A DNA stretch of 64,000 bases from Melioribacteraceae bacterium (GTDB lineage Bacteria; Bacteroidota; Ignavibacteria; Ignavibacteriales; Melioribacteraceae), in the NCBI GenBank assembly GCA_035362835.1, contig DAOSDY010000002.1, forward strand, positions 317,692 through 381,691. The letters run 5' to 3'. This document shows positions 1 to 9,427 of the stretch, in pieces. The stretch's first letter is position 1, and each line of letters starts with the position of its first letter. The notes below the pieces were generated by a model, which searched no databases, had not been told where the DNA came from, and was given only the letters and a program-made list of their open reading frames with translations. The position numbers and the translations under genes are program-made.

Positions 1-19
1 TCGAATCCCCTTGGGGTCA
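1..19 (+). tRNA. 3' end of a tRNA (partial, cut by window edge)
   Basis: The first bases read as the end of a T-loop (TCGAAT, 1-6), the 3' strand of a T-stem (CCCCT, 7-11), a seven-base acceptor strand (TGGGGTC, 12-18) and an A discriminator (19). No CCA is encoded after it. The T-stem and acceptor resemble bacterial tRNA-Glu ends, but the anticodon lies outside the window, so the identity is a guess. Confidence 0.5.
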
Positions 20-32
20 CTCTTGTCAGTGC

Positions 33-63
33 TTGACTCATTTATTAGTTTTCATAATCTTTG
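33..63 (+). promoter_or_regulatory. Candidate Bacteroidota-type promoter for the acyltransferase gene
   Basis: TTG at 33-35 is followed after 20 bp by AATCTTTG at 56-63, one mismatch from the Bacteroidota -7 box TAnnTTTG. A start near 70 would give a leader of about 20 nt before the ATG at 93. It was found by eye only. Confidence 0.35.
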
Positions 64-92
64 TCCCATCCAAAATCGATTCATAATTAATT

Positions 93-890
93 ATGCATTC
101 CTATAAAAGATTTTTGCCGGCTGAAGACCAGTACAAAACCGGAATTAAGAATACAAGAAGAATTTTCCCTTCTCTCTATTTTTACCTTGTCCATGTCCTC
201 AGGATAATTCTCTACTCTAACAAACAGGCAAGAAATAATAAGTATGACGAAATTAACTGGGTTAATTCATCGCTCGATATACTTGAGAGCATTGAAAAAG
301 CAGGTGTTAGAATTACTGTAACAGGAATAAACAACATAAAAAAAGTTGAAGGTCCGGTTGTATTCGTTTCGAATCATATGAGCATCCTGGAAACTTTTCT
401 ATTCCCCTCATTCATTCACCAGATTAAAAAAATAGTTTATGTAATTAAATCTGAACTCGCCACGTTTCCTTTATTCGGACCGATCGCAATGGCCCGTCAT
501 CCCATAGTTGTTGGAAGAGAAAATCCGAAAGAGGATTTGATGACTGTCCTGAATGTTGGAAGCGATAGAATTAAAGAAGGATTTTCTGTAATTATTTTCC
601 CTCAGAGAACCAGAAGTAAAATATTTGATCCGGAAGGATTTAATTCACTCGGAATAAAACTCGCAAAACGGAACAACATTCCTGTAATTCCGGTTGCTAT
701 TGTAACAGACGCCTGGCAGAATGGAAAAATCATTAAGGAATTCGGTCGTATCGATCCTGATAAAGAGGTTCACATAGCGTTCGGTGAACCGATGACCGTC
801 ACAGGCAACGGAACAGAACAGCACGATAAATCAGTGCAGTTCATCCTCAATTCACTCAAATCCTGGAACAGAGCTGATCTGATTAAATAA
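93..890 (+). CDS. PlsC-like acyltransferase
   Basis: This 265-residue protein is probably a glycerophospholipid acyltransferase of the LPLAT/PlsC family, which moves an acyl chain onto lysophosphatidate or a related lipid at the inner membrane. The motif I region reads NHMSILE (N94, H95, E100), so the usual H-x4-D is H-x4-E. Motif III reads FPQRTRS (169-175) instead of the usual FPEGTRS. A hydrophobic stretch lies at about 28-42. Both catalytic motifs are recognisable but altered, so the acyl acceptor cannot be named. It stands alone between the tRNA end and the receptor gene. The ATG at 93 has no clear Shine-Dalgarno sequence. Confidence 0.8.
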   Translation: MHSYKRFLPAEDQYKTGIKNTRRIFPSLYFYLVHVLRIILYSNKQARNNKYDEINWVNSSLDILESIEKAGVRITVTGINNIKKVEGPVVFVSNHMSILETFLFPSFIHQIKKIVYVIKSELATFPLFGPIAMARHPIVVGRENPKEDLMTVLNVGSDRIKEGFSVIIFPQRTRSKIFDPEGFNSLGIKLAKRNNIPVIPVAIVTDAWQNGKIIKEFGRIDPDKEVHIAFGEPMTVTGNGTEQHDKSVQFILNSLKSWNRADLIK

Positions 891-942
891 ATAACAAAAC
901 CCACTTATCCCTTCATTTTTTAAAGCTTTTTCCGCAACATTT

Positions 943-971
943 CTTAACAATTCCTTAACACACCCTTAACA
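943..971 (+). promoter_or_regulatory. Pho-box-like operator: three CTTAACA repeats at 11-bp period
   Basis: CTTAACA occurs at 943-949, 954-960 and 965-971, each copy starting exactly 11 bp after the last, with 4-bp spacers. PhoP/PhoB-family regulators bind such direct repeats one helical turn apart, and the Bacillus box is TTAACA-like. The array ends 20 bp before a TAnnTTTG box. The PstS-like and PhoU genes downstream fit phosphate control. The regulator itself is not in the window. Confidence 0.65.
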
Positions 972-991
972 TTAAGGTAATATTCAAGTCT

Positions 992-999
992 TACTTTTG
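992..999 (+). promoter_or_regulatory. -7 box TACTTTTG of the TonB-receptor promoter
   Basis: TACTTTTG matches the Bacteroidota consensus TAnnTTTG at every fixed position. No TTG lies at the usual -33 distance; the CTTAACA array occupies that place, as expected of an activator-dependent promoter. Transcription would start near 1006, giving a leader of about 32 nt. Confidence 0.55.
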
Positions 1000-1037
1000 T
1001 CCCGGAGAGAAAAATTTTTAATTGTAAGGAGAGAGAG

Positions 1038-3827
1038 ATGTACAAATCAACAAATTCATCCATGGGGTGGGTCATATTACCCAAAATAAAAAATATTTTA
1101 GTATTCCTAATTTTGATTGCAGGTCTGGCAACGGCTCAATCGAAAGGAACAATATCAGGGAAAATTATTGATGCATCCAATAATGATGTTCTTATTGGGG
1201 CTAATATAATTGTTTTAGGTACAACAACCGGGACTTCATCGGATCTAGACGGATTCTTCTCTATTAAAGGTCTGGACCCAGGTATATACTCTGTTAAGTT
1301 TTCTTTTATTTCTTACCAGTCGGTTACTGTTGAAAATGTTAAGGTAGAGGCAGGTCAGGAAACAAAACTGAATGTTCAGCTCAAGCCTGCCACTACAGAA
1401 ATCAGTGAAGTAGTTGTTACTGCGGAAGCTTTGAAATCGACTGAAGGCGCGATACTCAATATTCAGAAGAACTCACTTAATATAATAGACGGACTAAGCG
1501 CAGAACTCATAAGCAAGAACAACAGCTCAGACGGTACGGATGTTCTAAAAAGAATGACAGGAGTTACAATTTCGGAAGGGAAGTATGCTTTCGTTCGCGG
1601 AGTTGGCGACCGTTATAACAATACAATGCTTAACGGATCCAATCTTCCGAGCACCGATCCGGAGAAAAAAAGTTTTTCGTACGATCTCTTCCCGGCAAGT
1701 TTGATAGAGAACGTCCTCACATCTAAAACCTTTATACCCGATAAACCTGCCGACTTTACCGGCGGATTGGTTGAAATCAATACGATAGAATTTCCTTCAA
1801 AATTCATTTTTGATATAAGTGCTTCATCGAGTTACAACACCAGATCAACATTTAAAAATGTTAATACGTATAGCGGCGGCGCAAGGGATTTTCTAGGTTA
1901 CGACGATGGCACAAGACAGCTCCCTTCGCTTATACCCGGTGCAAGACTCGACAGGACATATTCGCCGGCCGACCTCCAGAAGTACGGACAGTCATTCCAG
2001 AATAACTGGAGTACTTCAACTGCAAAAGCACCTGTGAATGGAAGCTTTAAGCTCAATCTCGGCAATCAGCTCTCTTTGGGGAGCGGACTGCTCGGCTACA
2101 TCGCATCTCTTACTTATTCCAGCTCTAATGACATTAAAGAGATGGAACAGGCAAGTTATACTTTTGAAGGACCGAGATATCAATATAACAGCGTTGTAAA
2201 CAGCTACAATGTTATGTGGGGCGCTCTGCTTAATGTAAGCTATAAATCTGGCAGGGATCATAAAATCAGTTTCAAAAATATTTATAATCAGACTGCGGAT
2301 GATGAAACAACGATATATGAAGGATTTCATAACTATTCTTCACAGTATAGAAAGACAACCGCACTAAGGTTTATCTCCCGTTCGCTTCAATCCTCCCAGC
2401 TCCTAGGAAGTCATAATTTTAATCTTCTCAACGGTTTACTGTTCGATTGGAATTTAAATTACGCGCATTCAGAGCGGGACGAACCCGATGCCAGACGATA
2501 TATCTACGCACGTTATATGGACGATGAGACTGAACCGATGAGACTCCTGTTAGACCAGGGACTTTTTACAAGGTATTTCGGAAATCTGAATGACAATAAT
2601 TACGGTGCCAATTTCAATTTCAGTCTTAAACCGTTCGGGAATCCGGATCTTCCTTCAATCAAACTAGGCTACACTTTCGATGCAAAGGACAGGGATTTTA
2701 ATGCGCGCATCTTCGGCTTCCGTAATATCCCCGGTGGAAATTTTATGGAAGAGGATAGAATAATTCAGCAGAGTATCGATAAAATATTCGCTCCGGAAAA
2801 CATTAATCCTACATTTATTGAATTGACTGAAGTTACACAGCCGACCGACAGTTACTCGGCAGAGCAATCGATTCACGCCGCATACGCTATGGTAGATTTC
2901 CAGCCGCTCGATAACGTTAAAATCGTAACCGGTGTACGATATGAAAATTCGGTTCAAAAACTTGTTTCCAAATCACGTACCGGTGAGCCGATTAATATTA
3001 ACGCTAAATACAATGATATTTTCCCGAGCCTGAACGTTACTTATCAGCCGTCCGATAATATTAACCTTAGATTTGCATTAAGCAGAACTCTCGCGCGTCC
3101 TGAATTCAGAGAATTGGCTCCATTCACTTATTTCGACTTTGTTACAAATGAGCTTGTACAGGGAAATACCAATCTTAGAAGAAGCTTAATTTCAAACTAT
3201 GATCTTCGCTTTGAATATTATCCTGCTCCGAGAGAATTATTCTCTGTGAGTCTCTTCTATAAAAAATTCAATGATCCCATCGAGCAGGTTCTTGTTTCTT
3301 CATCATCTTTCGATCCGATCAGAACATATGAAAACGGTAAAGACGCAAGAAACTTCGGTATAGAATTCGAATTGAGAAAAACTCTCGGATTTATGGGATC
3401 CTTACTTGACAATTTCTCCTTGATAAGTAATCTCAGCTTGATCGATTCCAAAATCGAACTGGAGGATAGAGGATTTCAATTAGCCGAACGTCCTTTGCAG
3501 GGACAGGCAGATTTCATTTTGAATCTCGGACTCTATTATGAACAGTTCGAGAGCGGTTTCTCCGCGTCATTAGTCTATAATAAAGTTGGTCAGAGAATTT
3601 CGCGTGTAGGCTTCGGCGGACTTGGAGACGTAATCGAGTTGCCCAGAGACCAGGTTGATTTTTCTCTTTCCGCAAAAATTTTCAGCAGTCTTTCAATAAA
3701 AGTCGCAGCAAAAGATCTGCTTGCTCAGGATATCAAGTTTATTCAAAAAACTCCAGATGGCGATAAACCATCGGAAATTGCTAAAAGAGGTCAGACATTC
3801 TCTGTCGGTTTCACCTACAACTTATAG
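1038..3827 (+). CDS. TonB-dependent outer-membrane receptor with carboxypeptidase-regulatory-like domain
   Basis: The protein has 929 residues. A signal peptide (hydrophobic about 18-33, ending near TAQ) is followed by a carboxypeptidase-D regulatory-like beta-sandwich (about 35-115), a plug domain (about 140-260, with the conserved VRGVGDRYNNTMLNG region) and a long beta-barrel. It should be an energised outer-membrane importer powered by TonB. The GGAGAG before the ATG decides the start. The Pho-box-like operator lies directly upstream and a T9SS cargo gene follows after 73 bp, so uptake of a phosphorus-containing compound is a reasonable inference. The substrate cannot be read from sequence. 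No SusD partner is present. Confidence 0.9.
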   Translation: MYKSTNSSMGWVILPKIKNILVFLILIAGLATAQSKGTISGKIIDASNNDVLIGANIIVLGTTTGTSSDLDGFFSIKGLDPGIYSVKFSFISYQSVTVENVKVEAGQETKLNVQLKPATTEISEVVVTAEALKSTEGAILNIQKNSLNIIDGLSAELISKNNSSDGTDVLKRMTGVTISEGKYAFVRGVGDRYNNTMLNGSNLPSTDPEKKSFSYDLFPASLIENVLTSKTFIPDKPADFTGGLVEINTIEFPSKFIFDISASSSYNTRSTFKNVNTYSGGARDFLGYDDGTRQLPSLIPGARLDRTYSPADLQKYGQSFQNNWSTSTAKAPVNGSFKLNLGNQLSLGSGLLGYIASLTYSSSNDIKEMEQASYTFEGPRYQYNSVVNSYNVMWGALLNVSYKSGRDHKISFKNIYNQTADDETTIYEGFHNYSSQYRKTTALRFISRSLQSSQLLGSHNFNLLNGLLFDWNLNYAHSERDEPDARRYIYARYMDDETEPMRLLLDQGLFTRYFGNLNDNNYGANFNFSLKPFGNPDLPSIKLGYTFDAKDRDFNARIFGFRNIPGGNFMEEDRIIQQSIDKIFAPENINPTFIELTEVTQPTDSYSAEQSIHAAYAMVDFQPLDNVKIVTGVRYENSVQKLVSKSRTGEPININAKYNDIFPSLNVTYQPSDNINLRFALSRTLARPEFRELAPFTYFDFVTNELVQGNTNLRRSLISNYDLRFEYYPAPRELFSVSLFYKKFNDPIEQVLVSSSSFDPIRTYENGKDARNFGIEFELRKTLGFMGSLLDNFSLISNLSLIDSKIELEDRGFQLAERPLQGQADFILNLGLYYEQFESGFSASLVYNKVGQRISRVGFGGLGDVIELPRDQVDFSLSAKIFSSLSIKVAAKDLLAQDIKFIQKTPDGDKPSEIAKRGQTFSVGFTYNL

Positions 3828-3900
3828 AATAATAAGTAGCCGCGTTTTTGCCTGAGAATGATGACCGATGAAATGAATTTATTAATTAAATGGAGGTAAG

Positions 3901-6747
3901 ATGAAGAAGTTGTTTCTATTTCTGCTTGTATGGATGGCGGCTGTTAGTTCTATTTATTCTCAGGATGTGGTTGTATCGGGAGATATCACCGCGAACACAA
4001 CATGGACTTCGAACAATACTTATATGCTGAACGGGATTGTGAGAGTTCAGTCTGGTGCTACATTAACAATTCAGCCCGGTACAAAAATATATGGTCAGAA
4101 TTCTACACAGGGTTCTCTTATTATTAAGCCGGGTGCTAAAATTATGGCTGAAGGCACTCAGAGTAATCCAATAGTATTTACAAGCGAGTTTACCAAACAA
4201 GGCGCAGTAAGACAACCTACTTACGGAGACTGGGGCGGAATTATAATCTTAGGTAACGCTCCAATTAACGTTCCGGGTGGAACTGCAGCAATTGAAGGTC
4301 CCGGTGATACTTACGGCGGCAACAATGAAAATGATAACAGCGGAGTGATGAAATATGTAAGAATCGAATATCCTGGAATAGCATACTCACTCAATAATGA
4401 AATTAACGGTTTGACTCTCGGCGGTGTAGGACGCGGAACAAAGCTGGAGTATATTCAGGTAAGCTACTCAGGTGATGATTCTTTTGAATTCTTCGGCGGA
4501 ACAGTTAATGCGAAGTATTTAATCGCTTACCGCGGCTGGGATGATGATTTCGATACTGATTTCGGTTACAACGGTAAGTTGCAATTTCTACTTTCTGTAC
4601 GCGATCCTCAGATTGCAGACCAATCGCAATCGAATAGTTTTGAATCCGATAACGACGGAAGCGGTTCAACCAATTCACCCAGAACAGGACCAACTTATTA
4701 TAACGTAACATTGATTGGTCCGGCAGCAACAACATCATCAAATTACAACGCACTCTACAGAAGGGGAATGCACTTAAGAAGATCATCCCAGAATAAAATT
4801 TACAATGCGTTAATTATGGGTTGGCCGGACGGTGTGTTGATCGATGGAACCAATACTGTTGCTGATGCAAAAGCGGGAGTAACTTTCCTGAAGAACAGTA
4901 TTATTGCTGGTTCGGTATCCGGGCATTTGAAATCCACTGATGCAGCATTCCAGACAGATATGCCGACATGGTTTACAACAACAAACAACGGACGTACATA
5001 CGCTACAAACGCTGAAGTCGGTCTAGCAGATCCTTTTACAATAGCCAATCCGAATCCGATGCCTACAATTGGTTCACCTGTTTTTACCGGCGGTGCAACT
5101 CCTCCGGCCGATGGCTTTTTTGATGCTACGGCAAATTATGTAGGAGCATTCGGCTACAGAGACTGGACATCAGGTTGGAGTTCGTTTAATATAGTTGTGC
5201 CGGCAAAGCCTGCAGAAATTATTGCGGGCGATATTACGACTGATATTACACTTACCCGTGATAAAGATTATACTCTGGTAGGAATTGTCAGAGTTCAGAA
5301 CGGCGGGACATTACGAATCGAAGCTGGTACAAAAATATACGGACAAAATTCAACTCAGGGTTCATTAGTTGTTAAACCGGGTGGAAGAATTTTTGCAACC
5401 GGCACAAGAGAAAATCCGGTTGTATTTACTAGTGAGTTTACAAAATCCGGTTCTACACGTCAGCCTACTTACGGCGACTGGGGCGGAATAATAATTCTTG
5501 GTAATGCACCTATCAACGTACCGGGTGGAACTGCAGCAATTGAAGGTCCCGGTGATTCTTATGGTGGAAACAATCCGGATGATAACAGCGGTGTAATGGA
5601 ATATGTCAGAATTGAATACCCCGGTATTGCTTATTCTCTGAACAACGAAATAAACGGATTAACTTTTGGCGGTGTGGGACGCGGAACCAAAATTGAACGT
5701 ATTCAGGTCAGTTATTCCGGCGACGATGCCTACGAATTTTTCGGCGGAACCGTCAATGCAAAATACCTGATTGCATTTAGAACATGGGACGATGATTTCG
5801 ATACTGATTTCGGTTATAACGGTAAGTTACAGTTCCTGTTAGCAATAAGAGATCCGCAGATTGCAGATCAATCGCAATCGAACGGATTCGAATCCGATAA
5901 CGACGGAAGCGGTTCAACCAATTCACCCAGAACAGGACCAACTTATTATAACGTAACATTGATTGGTCCGGCAGCAACAACCACATCAAATTATAACGCA
6001 CTATATAGAAGGGGAATGCACCTTAGAAGATCATCACAGAATAAAATTTACAATGCGCTTATTATGGGCTGGCCTGACGGAGTACTAATAGATGGAACCA
6101 ACACAGTAGCTGATGCGAAAACTGGAGTAACATTCCTGAAGAACAGTATTATTTCAGGTTCGGTATCGGGTCATTTGAAATCGACCGACGCGACATTCCA
6201 GACGGAAATGCCTGCATGGTTTACAACCACTAACAACGGCCGAACATATGCTACAAACGCTGAAGTCGGCCTGGTAAATCCTTTCCATGCGACTCAGCCA
6301 AATCCTTTTCCGCAGCCTAATTCGGTTGTATACACAGGAGCAGCTACACCTCCCAATGACGGATTCTTTGATGCTACGGCAACATTTATTGGTGCTTTCG
6401 GATACAGCAACTGGGCGGCAGGTTGGAGTTCGCTCGAATTCATTTCGACAGACCTGAAAGATGAAGGAAACGGGATTATTCCTGACAAATATGAATTATC
6501 TCAGAATTATCCGAATCCGTTTAACCCTTCGACTTCAATCAATTTTTCAATTCCCGCAGCTGGAAATGTTAAACTCGCTATTTATAATGTCCTCGGTCAA
6601 CAAGTAGCCGAACTAGTTAATGATTATAAGCAGGCAGGTTCCTATACATTAAACTGGAACGCAAATAATCTTTCAAGCGGTATTTATATCTATCGGCTGG
6701 AATCCGCCGGACAGGTAATAACTAAAAAGATGACACTATTGAAATAA
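3901..6747 (+). CDS. Secreted tandem-duplicated beta-helix-like protein with T9SS type A sorting domain
   Basis: The protein has 948 residues. A signal peptide ends near residue 20 (SIYSQ). Two homologous modules of about 416 residues follow (about 22-440 and 440-865), each opening with a GDIT...GIVRVQ segment and rich in beta/Gly repeats, as in right-handed beta-helix surface proteins. The C-terminal ~75 residues are a classical T9SS sorting domain (QNYPNPFNPST, then GIYIYRL and a terminal KKMTLLK). It should pass the outer membrane through the Por system and be anchored or released outside. GGAGGT precedes the ATG. It sits behind the TonB receptor, probably in the same transcript, and may be its surface partner. 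The two modules are nearly identical in places at DNA level. Confidence 0.85.
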   Translation: MKKLFLFLLVWMAAVSSIYSQDVVVSGDITANTTWTSNNTYMLNGIVRVQSGATLTIQPGTKIYGQNSTQGSLIIKPGAKIMAEGTQSNPIVFTSEFTKQGAVRQPTYGDWGGIIILGNAPINVPGGTAAIEGPGDTYGGNNENDNSGVMKYVRIEYPGIAYSLNNEINGLTLGGVGRGTKLEYIQVSYSGDDSFEFFGGTVNAKYLIAYRGWDDDFDTDFGYNGKLQFLLSVRDPQIADQSQSNSFESDNDGSGSTNSPRTGPTYYNVTLIGPAATTSSNYNALYRRGMHLRRSSQNKIYNALIMGWPDGVLIDGTNTVADAKAGVTFLKNSIIAGSVSGHLKSTDAAFQTDMPTWFTTTNNGRTYATNAEVGLADPFTIANPNPMPTIGSPVFTGGATPPADGFFDATANYVGAFGYRDWTSGWSSFNIVVPAKPAEIIAGDITTDITLTRDKDYTLVGIVRVQNGGTLRIEAGTKIYGQNSTQGSLVVKPGGRIFATGTRENPVVFTSEFTKSGSTRQPTYGDWGGIIILGNAPINVPGGTAAIEGPGDSYGGNNPDDNSGVMEYVRIEYPGIAYSLNNEINGLTFGGVGRGTKIERIQVSYSGDDAYEFFGGTVNAKYLIAFRTWDDDFDTDFGYNGKLQFLLAIRDPQIADQSQSNGFESDNDGSGSTNSPRTGPTYYNVTLIGPAATTTSNYNALYRRGMHLRRSSQNKIYNALIMGWPDGVLIDGTNTVADAKTGVTFLKNSIISGSVSGHLKSTDATFQTEMPAWFTTTNNGRTYATNAEVGLVNPFHATQPNPFPQPNSVVYTGAATPPNDGFFDATATFIGAFGYSNWAAGWSSLEFISTDLKDEGNGIIPDKYELSQNYPNPFNPSTSINFSIPAAGNVKLAIYNVLGQQVAELVNDYKQAGSYTLNWNANNLSSGIYIYRLESAGQVITKKMTLLK
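4642..4733 (+). repeat. Intragenic duplication, copy 1 core
   Basis: These 92 bases are identical to 5890-5981, an offset of 1248 bp (416 codons). Flanking parts of the two modules have diverged at synonymous sites, so this patch points to recent gene conversion or strong constraint. Confidence 0.85.
5890..5981 (+). repeat. Intragenic duplication, copy 2 core
   Basis: Exact partner of 4642-4733 within the same gene. It lies at the corresponding place of the second module. Confidence 0.85.
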
Positions 6748-6770
6748 TTCTCTCTCTCTCCCTCTTCTCC

Positions 6771-6797
6771 GGGCGTCGTAAGGCGCCCTTTTTTTTA
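6771..6797 (+). terminator. Rho-independent terminator after the T9SS cargo gene
   Basis: GGGCG (6771-6775) pairs with CGCCC (6784-6788) around an 8-nt loop and is followed by a run of eight T. It closes the receptor/cargo transcript. Confidence 0.75.
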
Positions 6798-6872
6798 TTC
6801 TCTTGGAGATCACTTTTTCATCATTAACTCATTTTTACTATTTTCCGAATGAGTTTAAGTTTGATGAGATAA

Positions 6873-8525
6873 ATGAAGTCAGGATATTTAACAATACTTC
6901 TAATTTTAATTCAGCAGTTTCTTGGCTTTGCCCAGGTTAGAAATTCTGTTATTGATCCGTCTCAATTCAGCAGTTCCGAATTTTTTCGCCACGTTAATTT
7001 TTTAGGAAGTGATCTTCTCGAAGGCCGGGGCACAGGAATGAACGGAGGCAATCTGGCAGCCCGTTATCTGGCACTTGAATTCAACAGGATCGGACTCAAA
7101 CCTGTCGGAAACGATAATACCTTTTACCAGAATATCCCGATGCACGAAAGCAGAGCTTTACCTTCCTCAAAATTGATTCTTCATTTTAATTCTACTCAAT
7201 CCGATCTGAATCTATTTGATGATTATCTACTTTATCAATCCGGGTCTCAGAATTTCATACCGATACCTACTCCCCTTGTGTTTGTTGGATACGGCATAAT
7301 TGCACCCGAGTATGATTACAATGATTATCAGTCGGTAGATGTTGAAGGCAAGATTGTTGTTTTTATAGATGGCGAACCTTACTCCGAAGATGAGGATTTT
7401 TTCCAGGGGTCTTTACCCTCTGTCTACAGTTATGCGGAGTCAAAACAAAGGATTGCCATTTCCCGGGGCGCAAGAGGTAGTATTTTAATACCCGAGTACG
7501 GAAACGATAAAAAAAGTTTCTGGGAAAAATTGAAGAAGGATTTTTCATTCGAGAGTATTTCGCTCGCATATTCCGTCTCTTCAAATTTCAGCGCAATCAT
7601 AAATTATGAAGCCGCTGTAAAACTCTTTAATAATTCCGGCTATTCTATTGAAGAGATCCGGATGATGCAGGCCGGAAACAGGATTAAAAGTTTTCCTCTT
7701 TCTACCAGTTTGTCATTTAAAGGTCATTACCAGACAAGGGATTTCATTGCCCAGAATGTTATCGGTATGATCGAAGGGAATGACCCGATGCTGAAAGACC
7801 GCTACATAATCGTAACAGCTCATTACGACCATCTCGGAATCGGCCCTGCTGTAGACGGCGATTCGATCTACAACGGTGTCTTCGATAACGCTTCGGGTAC
7901 TGCGGCACTTCTCGAGCTTGCTTCGTATTTCAGCAGGAACAGTTTTTTACTCCGCCGGTCTATTGTCTTCCTTCTTCTTACCGGTGAAGAATCCGGACTT
8001 CTCGGTTCCCGTTATTATACCGATAATCCGGTCTTTCCTCTTTACAAAACTGTTGCTAATGTAAATATCGATGGTATTGCTTCGTTCGATAATTTTAAAA
8101 GTATTATTGGTATCGGTAAAGAATATTCCACTTTAAAAAATTTTCTTGAGAATACTGCCAATAGTCTGACCCTTGAAATAACTGGTATTCCCCCTCAGTT
8201 TGCATACAGCGAATCTTTTTCAAGATCAGATCAGGTCTCATTCGCTAATGCGGGAATCCCTTCGATTCTTGTTTCAGAAGGACTCGACTATGCAAATCTG
8301 AGCAGGGAGGAAGGATTTGAAAAATATCTGGAATACTCAAAAAAATATTACCACACTCCCTTCGACGATCTTAATCAGAAAATAAATCCTGATGCTGCAA
8401 TACAGCATATTACAGTCCTTGCATCATTGATAATTGATCTATCACAAAACGAAGTGGAACCCGAGTGGAACAGGGGTACCCCTTACCTTAACATCCGGCT
8501 CAGGTCGATAGCGGAGAAGAGATAG
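6873..8525 (+). CDS. Secreted M28-family zinc aminopeptidase with PA-like insert
   Basis: The protein has 550 residues with a signal peptide (hydrophobic 5-20, ending GFAQ). An N-terminal part (about 28-110) is followed by a PA-like region (about 125-290) and a C-terminal M28 peptidase domain. The zinc-ligand segments are visible: HYDHLG, then DNASGTAALLE, TGEESGLLGS and a late YHTPFDD. It should cleave N-terminal residues from peptides in the periplasm or outside. The stop codon abuts the ATG of the PstS-like gene, so the two are probably cotranscribed. The substrate is unknown. Confidence 0.85.
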   Translation: MKSGYLTILLILIQQFLGFAQVRNSVIDPSQFSSSEFFRHVNFLGSDLLEGRGTGMNGGNLAARYLALEFNRIGLKPVGNDNTFYQNIPMHESRALPSSKLILHFNSTQSDLNLFDDYLLYQSGSQNFIPIPTPLVFVGYGIIAPEYDYNDYQSVDVEGKIVVFIDGEPYSEDEDFFQGSLPSVYSYAESKQRIAISRGARGSILIPEYGNDKKSFWEKLKKDFSFESISLAYSVSSNFSAIINYEAAVKLFNNSGYSIEEIRMMQAGNRIKSFPLSTSLSFKGHYQTRDFIAQNVIGMIEGNDPMLKDRYIIVTAHYDHLGIGPAVDGDSIYNGVFDNASGTAALLELASYFSRNSFLLRRSIVFLLLTGEESGLLGSRYYTDNPVFPLYKTVANVNIDGIASFDNFKSIIGIGKEYSTLKNFLENTANSLTLEITGIPPQFAYSESFSRSDQVSFANAGIPSILVSEGLDYANLSREEGFEKYLEYSKKYYHTPFDDLNQKINPDAAIQHITVLASLIIDLSQNEVEPEWNRGTPYLNIRLRSIAEKR

Positions 8526-9356
8526 ATGAAGATGAGAATAGTTTTTTTGGTCATTCTTCTTGTGATGTTTGCCGGATGTTCCGCAACTCCTGTTCAGGTT
8601 GCCTCGATCCGGATAAAAGGTTCCGATACGATGTATCAACTTACAAGCATTCTTGCCCAGGAGTATATGGAACAGCATCCGGGAATCTCTGTTTATGTTG
8701 ACGGCGGCGGAACAACATCCGGCGTGCGGTCTCTTATTAAAGGTGAGATCGATATTTGTACAGCGTCTAGAAATCTTGAGCCGGAGGAAGTTAAACTCCT
8801 TGCGGATAATTTCGGATCGATCGGTATAGCTTACCTTATCGCAAAAGACGGGCTCTGTATCTACCTCAATAATGATAACCCGGTTAGCAATCTATCCGTT
8901 GAACAGCTGCGCGATATTTTTTCATGCAAAATTAATAACTGGAAGGAACTCAGCGGAAATGACATACTTATTGAAAGAATAAACCGGACACCAAGTTCCG
9001 GGTCCTATCTCTACTTTAAAGAACATATTCTTGAAGGAAGCGAGTATTGTGAAAACAGTTCGGTTGGACTTACTACCGAGGGTGTCATCTCCCTCGTGAG
9101 AAAGAATCCCGCAGCTATCGGTTACGGAGGTATTGCATTCAAATCCGGTGTAAAATTTGCGGCGATTAACAATGTAATACCGAATGAAGAGACAATCAGG
9201 AACGACCGTTACCCGATTACCCGTTATCTCTACTTTTATACACTTAACCAGCCGTCCGGCCCGCTCAAGGATTTTATTGATTGGGTCTTGAGTCCTAAAG
9301 GTCAGAATATTATTAAGGAGAACGGATTTATTTCTCTCTTCGAAGTTAAGTTCTGA
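8526..9356 (+). CDS. PstS-like phosphate-binding lipoprotein
   Basis: The protein has 276 residues. A lipoprotein signal ends in FAGC (Cys18). The rest is a type II periplasmic binding fold with the phosphate-type opening IKGSDTMYQL, then DGGGTTSGVRSL and DICTASR, which resemble the phosphate-contacting loops of PstS-family proteins. It should capture phosphate (or a related oxyanion) on the outside of the inner membrane. The start touches the stop of the M28 gene and PhoU follows 71 bp later. No pstC, pstA or pstB is present, which is unusual for a pst locus. Confidence 0.8.
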   Translation: MKMRIVFLVILLVMFAGCSATPVQVASIRIKGSDTMYQLTSILAQEYMEQHPGISVYVDGGGTTSGVRSLIKGEIDICTASRNLEPEEVKLLADNFGSIGIAYLIAKDGLCIYLNNDNPVSNLSVEQLRDIFSCKINNWKELSGNDILIERINRTPSSGSYLYFKEHILEGSEYCENSSVGLTTEGVISLVRKNPAAIGYGGIAFKSGVKFAAINNVIPNEETIRNDRYPITRYLYFYTLNQPSGPLKDFIDWVLSPKGQNIIKENGFISLFEVKF

Positions 9357-9427
9357 TTTTCTTATTTGAATTACTTATTCCCAATGAAATTATTAAGTTT
9401 GCTATGAAAATTGAAAAGGATCTATAA

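Noticed and set aside
4505..6488. Antisense ORFs inside the T9SS cargo gene
   Set aside because: They mirror the repeated modules on the other strand and have no start signals.
6856..6863. TAAGTTTG as promoter of the M28 gene
   Set aside because: It fits TAnnTTTG, but transcription would start only about three bases before the ATG and no TTG stands at -33.
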